This document shows positions 39,121 through 51,800 of a stretch of 64,000 nucleotides of DNA, one piece after another. The stretch is taken from assembly GCA_023079485.1 (NCBI GenBank), contig CM041101.1, forward strand, positions 8,830,501 to 8,894,500, in the 5' to 3' direction. Under the pieces are notes generated by a model, which was given only the letters and a program-made list of their open reading frames with translations, did not search any database and was not told the origin of the DNA. The position numbers and the translations under genes were made by a program. The DNA is from Archilochus colubris. Its lineage: Eukaryota > Chordata > Aves > Apodiformes > Trochilidae. Each line of letters begins with the position of its first letter. Positions within the stretch are counted from its first letter, which is position 1.

Positions 39121-42100
39121 TTTGCTTGTCGTGCCCCCCCTGGCCCCCTCCATCCCTCACCGTGACGTCAGGGTGAGCTCAGGCCTCAGCCGGGCAGCAG
39201 CTCTCCCCGTGGCCGGTGCTGAGATGCAGAGCTGGCCCCACGCTCTGATGGGCTCTCATCCCTCCTCTGAAACCCAGGGGGAAGTGGTGGGGTGGGGAGA
39301 GAGGAAGAAAAATCTCTCCTGTTTCTTGGCTGCCTGAGATCCAAGTGCTCTGCAGCATCTGAATGATATCACCACCCGCTCGGGTTGGTTGAGGAAGGGA
39401 GGGAGAGCTGCAGGGCTTGGCCAGCATTTGCAGTGATGCTGCACCCCATCCCTATCCCCTGACCCTCTCAGCTGACCCGCAACAACCTTGTGACCGTGCT
39501 CTTTAAGGGCCTGGAGTGTTTTCCTGGTGATACAGATTAATCAGGCCTCAAGGAGTGTCTGCTTGGTGGTGTCTTCAACCATCACCATCTCCCGCTGTGC
39601 ACCCATCCCGATTCTCTCCAGTGTGGCTCAGCCAGACAGACACCTACACAAGGGTGAGAGGCTGAACACACTGGGACAGCAGCTGAACCCTGGTGTTTGG
39701 GTCCTGGGGGAGGTTTTCCTGCAGATGCAGCCCGGGGATGGGGAAGGCGGGCGGCAGCTCCAGGTGCTGCATCCCTGCGGCGGCTTCTGCGAGACGGGCT
39801 GGAACGGCCGCCCTGGCCGCAGACACATCTGCTGGGAGGGAGGGCCTGGAATTTGGGATATTGTTTTTCTGGCGGGGAGAGGTGGGTGCCAAAAGCCTGA
39901 TAAATTAATCACCTCTGACATGGGTCAGTCCAGCTTCTGGCGTGCACACGCTGGGCCCCCCGAGCTGCCGAGAGGAGACGGTGCTGGGGCAACGCAAAAA
40001 CTCCTCATGCAGAGAGGCTGGAAAGTGCTGCCCAGCTGAGCAGAGGGGTTTGGGCAGGCTGTGAGGGGCTCAGCTGCTGTGCTCCCCCACCAGTGCTCCC
40101 CTGGGAGGGCTGGCTGCAGGAGAAGTGGTGGCATCACCCTCGCCAGCTGCCTGTGCCTGAAGGTGTTGTGACCTGACCCTGCTCTTTGCCTGCTTTGGAG
40201 CGGGGCTGCTGCAGGATGCTGGCCCTTGGGAGGTGGGGATGTGCTTAGGATTTGTACAGCTCCTGGCACAGCAAGGTCCTTGGTCAGGGACTGCTGCAGT
40301 CCTGGTGCTGGTGGGCATGTAGAGCCTGGAGGGGGCTGCAATGGATGGGGATATGGCAGGGTATAGCATGGGTGCAGCTGCTGGAGGTCACAGGCAGCTC
40401 CTTGTTGTCCCTTTGTTTGCTCTTGGGGACTCTGGGCCAACTGTGCCCCCCTGTGCATGCTGGTGAGCCTGGAACTGGGCTGGTGGGGTGATGCTGCTGC
40501 AGCCCAGTTCATGGTCCAAGGTGGGAACCGAGCTGTTCCCTCCTTTGATGAGTGGCATGATGGACCCATGGAAGTGGGGCTTTGCTTTGTGGTGATCTGA
40601 TCCACCCCCTTTCTTTGTCTCTCCCTCCTCATGTTACTCCCTCTCCTCTCTTGTTGGCTTCTTCCCTTCCTGGTACCTGCCAGCATCTCCCTCCTGCCAG
40701 CAGCAGCATGTGCTTCACCTTCCCCAGTCTTTCTTGGGACCATTTCTGCTCAGGAAAGGAGAAAGAGAAGCAGAGCAGGGAGCAAAGCTGGTAGGAAGGG
40801 GTCCCACTGGGGTCTTTGAGAAGCATTTGTCCTTCTCTTTGACCAAGGTGTTTACAAGCCCTGCACAAGGCAGGATCATGCTGCTCTGGGTGGCAGAATC
40901 CATTCCAGGACTGGAGGTGTTAAGACACATGGCATGTGCTGCAGTCTGCCCTTGGGATCTGAGCAGATCTCATCAGGATGATGCAGAAACCTCTCTCCAT
41001 GCCTCCTGCCTTCCTGGCTTGGTTGTTCTCTTTCTCCCTTCCTGACACCCACCCCCCCTTTATTCCTTTTTTTTTTTTTTTTTTGTGTGTGTGTCCAGAC
41101 GTAATTAATGTAAACCAAATGCTTTGTGCACAGCTGCTGGCATCCTGCAACTGTTTTGTGTGTGGTCTTTCCTTTAGCCTGAACAGAGATGGAGCAAAAC
41201 TCTGAGCACTATCCCAGACCTGCTTGGGTAGAGAGCAGCATCTATTGCACAAGAGGCACCTTGAGTTTCTGCATTCCCTTTGCAGGATGAGGTTATGCAA
41301 TGCTTGGTTGAACTGGCTGGAATCAAACCATGGAGCTGCCCAAAGACTTCATCTCCCAGATCTAGCCAAACCCAAGCTCAACTGTTCTTGCTGGTTGGAG
41401 GAAATTTACTCAACTGGAACTCCGAATGTCTGTCTCATTTTTGTGGCTGCCTCTGCATGTCTGGGGTCCCCAGGGCTGGGTGCTGTGGGAAGGATGTTCT
41501 GCTGCTGCATCAGGCACCTTGGCATTTGGGGAGCAGTGTAGTCTTGTGATTTTGTTTTAGTTTTTTATTATGTTTCAGCCAAAGGTCTAATTCCTGATCA
41601 CTGCAATCACTTGGTGTTGCCACTTGATCTTCAGGGCACAAGATGTGAGGGGAAGAACGTATCTGTCCCTACCTGTTAGGCTCCTGAAATCCCAAGTTTT
41701 GGCAGAGCCTTTTGCATCCCAACACCCACAGCCCCTGGCTCTCTGTAGCCCTGGTGCCAGGGCTGAGGGCTCTGCTCCCTCTGCAGCTCCATGTGCTGCC
41801 CTTTCCCAGCCCCTCTCAGATCCTGCTTTTCCCTCCATCATCCCTTAAAACTCCAGCAGGGCAGCTGGGATCAGCAGGGATTCCACGTCCTGCTGGCTCA
41901 CTGGTAGCACTCTGGGTGTGCAAAGTACCAAGGGATGCTCGATTTAAAAAGAAAAAAAATCTCTTTGTTTTTGGCCAACCCCTCCAGCAGGGTGGTGGGC
42001 ACGATCCTGCTGTGGTGCAGGGGGGGCAGTGCTGAGTCAGTGGCTGAGCATTCTGCAAAGCTTTGAGCTAAATGGGAAGCATCTGACAGCCTTGCCATGG

Positions 42101-44011
42101 GCATGCTTTGGATTCCAGGGTGATTAGGATGCTGCAGAGGCTTGAAGGTGGTCTGGGTGCTGATTCAGGGAGAGATCCTTTTGTGTTTCTGCTCATAAAC
42201 TCTCTCCCTGTTGGGAGATGGAGGTAACACCTCTTGAATACACCCTGCCCATGGAGACTGAGCAACCTTTTGGGTCCTTTTGGGGTAGCTCTGAGCAAGG
42301 AGCTGAGCAGAAACCCTGCAATTTTTAGTTTGTTTTTTTTTCTTTTTTAAATCTGTCTTTCTGTGGGACAGTAGTTTCTGTGGAAAACCTTCCAACCAGC
42401 TCGTGGTGGGTTGTCTGGAGAGGCTCATGTAACCAAAAAAAGGCAATTTCTGCTCTCAGCACGTGGTCAGGTGATGCTCACAGGAGAGGGGACGGATCCT
42501 GACCTGCAGGGAAGTGCTCCCTACCCCACATCCTTGCACCCAGTTCAAGAGCCATGGGGCTGGTGAGCACCAGAGGAAGAATTGTCTGCACTGAGTGCCC
42601 CATGGACCCTGGGTGATGACAATTTTAAATGAGTGAGAAGATGAAAAATAGTGAGTGAGATTTTTTAAAAGGTCACCTTGGCCAAGGAGGCAAAAATTCT
42701 TCCTTGCAGGAGTGAGATGCTTTAGGAACTGCCTTAAAATTAATCCAAAACATGAGCCCAGCTCCAAATGAGTGGGACTTGGCAAGACAGCTGGACACAT
42801 TATCTTTAAATATAGGCAGGCATCCCAGAGGGTTTCTGGTGGTTTTCCTGGTCACTTCTTTTCCTCTGTCTCCCTCTCTGTTCCCCTTCTCCTTGCATAA
42901 TTCTCTCTGTTTTAATGCCTCTTTCCACATTTTGAGTAGTTGATTTTTTATTTTTTTTTTTACTGGTATGAAATCTCCCCAAACCAGGCAGGGTTGCAAC
43001 ACTTCTGTGGTGAGATGTTTTGCTGGCAGTGGCACTTTTCCTCAGGAGGGCATTGCCCGGGAAGCCATCAGCCCCTTCCCTGAAGAGGCTGCAGCTCCTG
43101 CAGGATTACAGAAGGTTTTTAAAGGTGAAAACCACTCTGGCTTTTGGGCTGGGGCTCCAGTGGACCCCAAGTCATTCAGAACTCAGGTGTGACCCTCCCC
43201 AAGGTGTCTTCACTGGCCTGTGCAACCCCAAAATCCCTGTGCCAGGGCAGCGATGCCCAGAGTACCCACAGACTTCCCAGGATGGGCTCTTCAGCTCCCT
43301 TTATCCTTATTCTATCTTAAACACAAAGCTGGGAGCACACAGAAAATGAAGGGGATTTGGTTTATGGTAGAATGGAGCAGCGAGCTCCTCACCTCCAAAG
43401 CTGGGAAGCTCAGGAGCTGCTCAGACTGAGAAGAGGGCTGTTGGAGATGTCTGGACATACAGACACATCTGTCTTTAATCCTGCCTTCTGTAACTGAGAC
43501 CAGGTCTGGGCAGAGCCATGGCAAATGCTCTCCATGCTGCAGGTATTTGTCTGAAAGCATCTGAAGGGCCCTGGCAATGCGGCGGTGCTGGATGGGTCGG
43601 AGCCCACATGTTCTCACAAATGCAGCTTCCTATTGACTTGTTAAACATTTGCTATTTATCAGATTTTGCTTTTAAACTGTCTGTAACAGTCTGGGAGAAC
43701 TTGTGTCAAAATCCCTTCCAGATGTGAAGGTGCTACCTGATACTTTGGTTATAACCTGGACCCTCGTTCCTGCACAGTGCAGATTATCCCAACTACTGTG
43801 AAACTGAAAATGCAAATAAAGGGAGAGAAAGAGAGGAGGGACGCACATAAAACTTCCCCTCAGCCTTTCCTTTTACAGGCAAACCAGATCTTGCCTTTAT
43901 AAGGAGACTGTGAGTTTTATCAGTGAGCATTTACTTTCCTGGAAAACCACAGGTAGGCAGCCACCCATCCCTGTCTGTCCACCAGGGTGGTTTGGTGTTG
44001 GTTGTTTTTGG

Positions 44012-44100
44012 TTTTTAAAGCATTATTTTTTAAAGCCTTATTGTTTTTAAGCCTTATTTTTTTTAAGCATTAATTTTTTAAAGCATTATTTCCCCCCCCC
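44012..44100. repeat. AT-rich minisatellite, TTTTTAAAGCATTAT-like unit
   Basis: About five imperfect copies of a 15-18 bp unit (TTTTTAAAGCATTATT, TTTTTAAAGCCTTATTG, TTTTTAAGCCTTATT and similar), ending in a C run at 44092-44102. Confidence 0.85.
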
Positions 44101-44379
44101 CCAATGAAATGATGTTTCTGAGGGTCTGGGGTTTCCAGACACATCCAGCTCGTTTTATGAGCATGGGATGATGTGTGCAGTTGGAAACCTGAGTGCTTCC
44201 CTTGCACTGGGAGCAGAGGGATCAGATAGCAATCCCTGGGTAAATGCTCCTTGCAAGGTTGGGAATTCTTAGCAGCACCCGCTCCGCAGACACGCTGCCC
44301 TGTCTGGCCCCGGGAGAAGCATTGAGGCCACAAGATATTCCCAGATTCAAACAACTTCTCCTGCTCTGTGGTATCTGAC

Positions 44380-44540
44380 AGATCATATACAGCCTGAGCC
44401 AGCTCCCGTCGTAGTCAGGGAGGGTTTTTCCACTGCCTTTAAGAGGCTCTGGCCCGGGGCCATCCTCTGTGTAATGCGGATCCGGGAGTGTGCGTGATGC
44501 ACTGCATGATGACAGAATTTCTGGGAGATTGGCCTAAACC
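44380..44540. other. Candidate regulatory island
   Basis: CpG-retaining unique sequence: CTCCCGTCGTAGTC, TAATGCGGATCCGGG and GTGTGCGTGATGCACTGCAT. No coding character was recognised. Function is inferred. Confidence 0.25.
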
Positions 44541-46499
44541 AAAAACCTTGGACCTTAGCTCCCTGGGACTGCTCTGCTGGAGGAGTGGGGAGGCTGGAGA
44601 CACCCAACCTGGACCTGGAGCAGGTTTTTTTTGCAGCTGTGGAAGCATCCCTGGAAGAGCCGAGTGAGCCCGGCTGCTCCGATCTGCTCTGCCCGGCTCG
44701 GGGACTCTCAGGCTGAGGTTTGGTCACTTGGGTTGGATCTACCCCTCGAGTCCATCTCTGGAGCTGCTGAGGGGACACTTGTGACACCTCTGAGTGTGTA
44801 AGGATCCCCTGCCCACCTCTCTGCTGGGGCTGAGCAGCTCCGGGTGTCAGTGGGGCTGCAGCCGAGCTCCCCCCTGCCCCTAAAATCCCCCCTGGGTGCT
44901 GGAGGCTGCTGAGCAGCACCAGGATGGGGCTGTCCTGCCTGGGATGGAAAGTTTGCTTGGAAATCTGAGAGGAATGAAGTCTCATCGTGCCTGATGTGAT
45001 GTCGTGTGGTCGTGTTTTAAGCGTTTCCCTGATGCACTGCTCTTCTCTTGCTGGCACTGGGTTAAGCTGGTTTGCAGCCATGTGGGACCCACTGTCCTGG
45101 CTCTCATGTTTGCATCTTCTCCAGCTCCATCCTGCACTGCTGCAGAAAGGTGAGGTTTCTCCAGAGCAGCACCAGCCATGGCAAATCCCACCCTGCTCTT
45201 CCTGCCTGCCCTCCAACTCCTCCGAAGTGCAGAAGAAATTCTTTGTGCACCAGAAAACAACAGGCATTGGTGTTGGGATGGCTGCAGTGAAGCTGAGAGA
45301 TACCAAGTGGTCCCAGAGATGTGCTCCATCTCCCCTTTTTCTCAGGCTGATGAATGGAGCTTGTTTCTCAAAGTGCATCTGTTTGTCCTTGCAGCCCCAG
45401 TGTATCCCTGTTACAGGGTACAGACACCTCCTGGACATCAGCACTGCAGGGAGATGCATGAGCCCTCAAAAGGTCTTTCAAAATCACATGGTGATGAGGA
45501 TTTTTTCTGGGGTGCCCCATACAGCTGGCAGCAGAAAGCAGGCTTTTATGTCTTGGTCTGGCTCATTTTTCACTTTCTGCAGCCAGAGGGGATCTGGATA
45601 AAGTTTGCCTGGAAGATTAGCTGGCACCAAGCCCAACTAGACATCTCTGGAAGCCTCCCCTGGAGCAGGAGGAGGTCATAATTTCCCTCTTGTCCCAGCC
45701 CTGTTGTAGGCAAGCACGAGGGAATGTGTATCACCTGGAAGGGATGGTTCAACCTGGATGCCCCAAAGTCCCATTGCTGCCTGGTGGCCTCTGTGCCACC
45801 TGGGGACCCTTGACACAGGGCAGAGCCTGGGGCCAGCCCTCTGTCCCAGCATCCCAGATCCCCTGTGGGGCTCCTGAGGAGCATGCAGAGGTGACAGAGG
45901 TCCTGGGGGGATTCCTGCTGCTGCTGTCCCTGCGTCCTGTGGAGGTGATGTCCTGCAGGGTGGGACAAGGAGCACAAAACCTCCACCCCAGAGCTGTGGC
46001 TTTGCATCAACCCCTGTCTGGGGACACGTGTCCTTTGTGTGGTCTGTCCTGACGCCAGCCTGAGCAGGGAAATGGGGTGAGCAGGAGCCCCACGGGCAGG
46101 GCTGTCCTCTCCCCATGCCAGCTCTGGGGCAGCTGTGCTGCACACCAGGCTGGGCACCAATCCCCCCGTCCCACCACATCTGAGCTGCTGGCTCCAGGGG
46201 ATGGCAGAGCTGGCAGGGGATGGAGGACCGGGAAGAGGGACAGTGTGAAGCTGTCCCCATGGGGCCAGCGGGCACCCCAGGCTGGCACTGCAGCCCAGAC
46301 ACAAAGAAAAGGGGATTTTGTGCCAGAGGAGGCACCACGGGGCAGATTCCTGCACCCTGGTTGCTCTGCCCGGTGCTGGCAGCGGGTGCCAAGGCCTCAG
46401 GAGCGGAAAGCTCAGTCCCTGAGCCTCTCATTCCTTTTTTCCTTTTTCTCTTTATTTTTTTTCCCTCCTCTCCCCCCCCTCCGGCTGATCTTAAAAAAA

Positions 46500-46900
46500 G
46501 CCTGGGCGGTTTGGGCTTAGTGAAACCCAAATGCCTTTTGCAGCATCCCATAAGTAATATTCCAGTGCTGGAGAAGAAGACAGTATATGAAGTAGACCGG
46601 GAGCTATAAAGACGCTTTAAAAGGGGCAATAAAAGTTTTGGGTTTCATATCGTCTTACCGAAGAAGAGAATAACAGAGAAGCAGGAAATTTCAGTAGCAG
46701 ACATGACAAAGGTCACAGCACTCAGACTGCACCTTAGACGAAAACACCTCCTCTTATGAAAACAGCAAGAATTTTTGGCAGGGGCTCAAGAGCTCTTACA
46801 GGCAAAGCTCTCGGCAGCACTAAAAGGTTACAAGAGACTGTTTTGTCTACATTGCTGTAAATGTTTATAATATTTCCCTGCATTTCTATCGCAGGGGATA
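46500..46900. other. Candidate conserved non-coding island
   Basis: A 400-bp stretch that is AT-richer than its flanks, with CpGs in AT context (GACCGGGAGC, AAAGACGC, TTAGACG) and no repeat family. It lies about 2 kb past the MYMK stop codon, so a MYMK enhancer is one possibility. Confidence 0.3.
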
Positions 46901-47859
46901 TCCTGCCCCAGCAAGAGTGACTTCAGCCCCTGCACTGTCCTCCTGGTGTTGGGGTGCTGGGTGCTGTGGGTGCTGCTGCCAACACAGGGCTGATGCTGGG
47001 GGAGGGACTCTGGGGATGTTTTGTCCCTGAGAGTGGGTGCTGGGTGTAGCAGGATGGTTTGCACAGCCAGAGCAGTGCCCTGAGGCAGGAGCAGGGAGAA
47101 GGGGGAAAAAGGTAATCTTGCCTGGGATTTTCTTGTGTGCAATGGACTGTTGGGTTTGGTTTGGTGTTTTTTTTTGGTGTAACACCTGGATGCATGGCAG
47201 GTGGGAGAAGGAGCTTTCATTTACTCAGCTGGGCCTTGGCTAAGTTGCAGGGGCTTTGCTGAACCTTTTTTTCCTTCTGCTCAGCCATGGTGAGGCATTG
47301 CAGGTACCAGTGCTGCTCCTCTCAATGCTTTGCCCACTCTGCCCAGCAGATTGGGTACCACCCACCCAGAAACCTGCTCAGGGAGGCTCAGGGTGGCCCT
47401 GCCTGAAGGGCACCCGTGTGGTGCTCACCCTGGGAGCTTCTTTTACTCAGCTCTGAATTAGGAGTCAAATCCCCTGGGACTGGGGTTTTTTTTGGGATGC
47501 CTGGAGCAGTTCTCAAGTGGCAAAGTCACCCAGCAGCGAGCAGGCAATGGGGAAAGCATTGCACACAAACTCTCACTGAGAGCATCTTGCAAAACACCCT
47601 AGGGTCTGGATGCTCAGAAGGAGCTGGGGTGCTGTGTTGGTTTAGGTGCTGGTGAATCCTTTGGAAATTCTTTGCTCGTGCTGCCTCAGCTGTGCCACCA
47701 CTTGCCGGGGACTCTTGGATGCTCAGGGTTTCATAATTCATTTGTATTTTTGTTGGAAGCTCATTCAGCTTTGGTTGTTGCCCCATTGCAGGAAGTTGCT
47801 CTGATGAATGGCTGGGGTAGATTTCTCTTCCAGAGGAACCCAGGCTTAATGTGGGCTTT

Positions 47860-47990
47860 CTGTGGACATCACTGTATATCAATAGTGCTCTAATTGTCCA
47901 TGACATATAGTCTTGGCATTTTTCCCAGACAGTCTAAATAAATCATACACTTCTACTATAGTAAATAGTCTGTTAGAGGAGATATAGGCT
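47860..47990. other. Candidate regulatory island near MYMK 3' end
   Basis: AT-rich unique sequence with two MEF2-like cores, TCTAAATAAATC and CTATAGTAAATAG. It lies 0.75 kb past the MYMK stop. Muscle relevance is inferred from the motifs only. Confidence 0.3.
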
Positions 47991-48731
47991 TCCAGCCCTG
48001 CCCCCTCCTCCTGGAGCTTTTTTTTTTTTTTTTTGCCTCTCATTTTTCCTTGTCCTTTCCATACTCCTGAGGCTCTCCCCAAGTGCACCTGCTGCCTGCA
48101 CTGCCCTGTCCCCAGTGTCCCCAGTGCTGCAGCCCCTTCCAGGCTGGGGGGAGCTGTGCCCACAGCTCCACTTTGGGGCTGGCATCTGCCCTTGGCTGAA
48201 TGGAGCTGAGCTGGAAAGTTTCTTGCACTGCTTAGGAAGCACTGGCACTGCCCACTTGCAAAGTCTTTGTTAGTATAAATTATTTACATGGAGAGAATGC
48301 ATAAATAAAACAGTGGGTATCTCACAAAAACACAGGTGCTGTTAATTGGGCTTTACAAACGAAGCCCCCTGTGCTCGGGTTGGCCAAACTCCCATGGAGG
48401 GGACAACCTGGGTCCTCGTGGGCTGGTGTAGGTGACAGCCTGGCTGGTGACAAGGTCTGAGGATGCAAGGGACACTTGGGATTGGGGACAAGGTCCCAGC
48501 CCAGACCAGTGCTTCTCCAGGGAGAAGTGTGGGGAGGGATGGAGTGAGCCCAGCCTCTGCCAGGCTGATGGTGGAGAGAAGAAATCTTTCCAGGGAGGCA
48601 GAAAAGCCTGGGGCTTGCAGAGAGCTGGTGGGAAAACCTGCTGGTGTCCTAGAGGAAAGGCATTTTGCTTTTAGTGCCCCCCTCCATCAGCCCAGGAGCA
48701 GCAAAGGCAGTGTCCAGCTGGGCTGGGGGGC

Positions 48732-48878
48732 TCAGACACAGCAGCAGAGCGTGGAGCAGTCCAGCCTGGCCGGGGCCCCTGCACCCCCAGCCTTCTTGTT
48801 CTCCTTGGGCAGCAGCAGGACGAAGGCCATGGCCAAGGAGCAGTGGTAGAAGCTGTGCACGTAGGTGTAATCCCAGTC
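48732..48878 (-). CDS. MYMK: MYMK exon 5 (last)
   Basis: It reads DWDYTYVHSFYHCSLAMAFV to LDCSTLCCCV with TGA at 48734-48732. The minus-strand acceptor is GCTTGCAG; phase in is 0. Confidence 0.97.
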   Translation of the reverse strand, partial: DWDYTYVHSFYHCSLAMAFVLLLPKENKKAGGAGAPARLDCSTLCCCV

Positions 48879-51800
48879 CTGCAAGCAGGGAGAGCATGAG
48901 TGAGACCTGGGGTGTTGGGTGTTGGGGGCTCTGCCTTGGGTGCAAAGCATTGGATTTCTACAAGGAGCCAAAAGGAAGGGAATTTAATAAAAATAAAAGA
49001 AATAATATATTATATATTAAATATATTATTCTATTCTATTCTATTCTATTATATTATAATATACTATTTCTGAAATAATATTAATAAGATCAATTCCTGA
49101 GCCTTCTGTCTCCTTTTTTTTTTCCTTTTTTTTTTTTTTTTTTCCCCTGTCAGAGAAGAAAGGATTTCCAGCTTTAAAACAAAACAAAACAAACCAAACA
49201 AAAAAGCAAAGTGGATTTAGCACATTCCAATTTGCACATTTCCCACTTCTTGAATGAAGTGTTTCATTACCCCGCAAAGGAGGCAGCGGCGAGGCCGGGG
49301 CGTGGGGGGAGGCGGTTTCTGCTAAGTGACATTTTTATGTTCTGCTAGAATTTGCAATTACTAAATGCTTTGAAAAATAATCCTGGGGGATGGCTGTGAG
49401 GTTGTATCTTGCTGCTCCCAATGCACAGAGCAGCCGTAACGGCGGGGCTGAGCACAGGCAGCTGTGCTGGGGGGGTCACTGCCTTCCCCGCGTGGGACAG
49501 ACAGACCCCTTGGCACTGGAGGGACAGACTGGCCAGTGGTGAGAGCAAAAGGTTATGAACACGGGACTGGGTGCCCCTGGGAGTCAACTGGAAGTCTTTG
49601 GTGTGAGCCAGGTTTGGATCCAGCTATGCCTGGGCTGTTTCCAGTCCCTGCAGTGGCTCCATGAGGTGTCCTTAAGTCACCCTTGCCCAGTTTCCAAACA
49701 AGCCCCACTCACGGCTGACAAAACCAGTTTGAGGACCATGCGTGGCTGAAGGAAGCCTGGTCTGTGTCCTTTCATCTCATTAAATGAGAGAAAAAAAGAC
49801 TGAGCAACACTTCATGTGTCACTCTGTCACATCTGTCCCTCTCTCACACCACAGGTCAGGGATTTGGGGACAAGCAAGGAGGAACGCTCATCCCTGCCCC
49901 CAGCCCTCAAATGCCAGCCCTGGAGACCTGCACCTGAGCTGAATTTTATCCAGGTCTGGATTCAGCCCTGGAGTGCAAGGGGGGAGGTCTCCTCTCTTGG
50001 TAATGTCCTTTACACCTTGTAAAGTCAGCGGGGTGCAAGCAGGTACCTCAAAGAAGAACCTCAGCATCAAGGCCAACGCCCCGAAACAGAAGCCAGGCCC
50101 AATCTGTTGGGTGTAGACACTCTTGTCTGGATAGAGTCCTTTCTTCTCTTTCATCTTTTGTAGCTGGAAGGAAAGAGAGACCAAACCAGCTGTAATCCCC
50201 TGGCACCCAGCACAGCATCCGTGGGTTGGGGGATGCAGGGTGGTCCTGTGCTTTGATCCCCATCTTGTCCATCCCCTCCCCATCATGGCCACTTGCTTTT
50301 AGCTGCTGGCCAGGTTAGGTGGAGCTTGGTGGCAGTATATGGGTGGGACCTGCATCACTGTGTTTCCATGCTGCTTGACAGCATCTTCCTGCAGCTTTTA
50401 TCCCACCTTTGAATCCTTCTCCACCATTGCCCAGTCCCCAGCATCTGCTGTGAGCAGGGCACAGGCTGCAGGGGGTGTTCAGCCATCCTGCCCAGGCTCA
50501 GGCAGACTGCAAAGCAGATCCTATCCCAGTTTATCACTGAGTTTTACTCACATTTTCCACCCCTTCTGGGGCAGTTTACCAGACCCTTTTGCTGTAAAAA
50601 CTCCATAAATATATTTCTCCTGATAAGAAACGTGGGGACAGAAAGATACCAGGAGCTATGGTAGATTGCTCAGAAGATTGCATCTGGCTTTTACCACAAA
50701 GGCTGCTTGCTGCCTGGGCTGAAGGAGAAGTTTAATGCCTGTGACAGGCTGTGCTCAGAGAGCTGGACCCCAAAGAGGAAACCACTGGCATGGGGCAGAC
50801 CCTTCTGTGCAGGACTTAACCCCTTCCCTTCCACAAGCATCCATTCCCACATACCCATTTCACAGTTATCACCAGCACAGCCGTCCCGATGGGTCCTGAG
50901 TAGACTCCGTAGCCCCAGCGGTCATGGTAGATCCTGACAGCAATGGTGAGGACCCCAAACATGATGAAGGTCGATCTCTTGGGCTCATCAAACTCTGCCA
51001 GGGCTGCATGGCACCAAGCACAGGGACATGAGCTCACCCACCCCCTTCCTCAGCTGCTCCCCTAAAGCCTTTCTGAGGTCTGTCCTGCCTGCTCTGTGAC
51101 CCTCAGAGTTGCATCCAGCTCTGGTTTGCCCTTTGGATGGAAACTGGGGAAACTGAGGCAGACAGGGGCAAAGGAAACCACACCAAGGCACCTGAGTGGT
51201 AGGTCTAGGAGATGACTTTAGAGGCTGCACATTCAGTGTTGTGTGTGGAAGCTAAAGGAGATTTCCCATCCATGTTTCCTTTCCCTGACTTGACCCAGAC
51301 GTTGGAGGTGATTGCAAAGACTCTTGCATCTGATGAGCTGGCAATCAGCTCTTGGGCTCATCCTACCTCTCCAACCTTCCCCAACTTGCTGGCTCACCCT
51401 GATGTAGCCTCCATCACCCAGCTCTGGTCAATGGGTGCTCTCCAGCAGGATGGGGACCACCTCCCTGGCCATGCCGGCACCTGCCTGAGGTTTGCAAGCT
51501 GGAAGTCTCCAGTGTGAGTAAATTATTAGAGGCATTTGTTTAGCACAGAATGGGGTAATAACTGATAAAAGTTATGGATCCCAGTAGGCTCCATGCTTTT
51601 CCAGCTAGCACAGCTGTGTTATGGCTGTCCTGGATTTGCATTCCGGGAAGCTTGCCCGAGGGTCTGTGTCCGCACATGTGTGCTGGGGCTTTACAAGCCA
51701 CAGCAAGAGGCTTCCCTGGGCTTCAGTCACCACACCTTCCATGTCCTTGGATCACGGTTTTATAGGGAGTTTGTCTAAGGGATAATGTCCGCATTTTCGT

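Larger units (their letters stand above)
26541..48731. other. Intergenic region SLC2A6-MYMK, about 22 kb
   Basis: I find no exon with conserved protein character. The open frames here (for example 44383-45459 and 45676-46629 on the minus strand) are proline/serine-rich, lack splice or family signals and follow GC content. The region contains one CR1 fragment, several low-complexity tracts and AT-richer islands listed separately. It is most likely regulatory DNA between the two divergently used promoters' surroundings and the MYMK 3' side. Confidence 0.6.

Noticed and set aside
44383..45459. 358-codon minus-strand open frame between SLC2A6 and MYMK
   Set aside because: Low-complexity Ser/Gln/Pro-rich translation with no recognised domain, no splice structure, and in a GC-rich stretch where stops are rare.
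45676..46629. 317-codon minus-strand open frame
   Set aside because: The same reasons. It has a lysine/glycine low-complexity stretch from a C/T-rich tract and no family resemblance.
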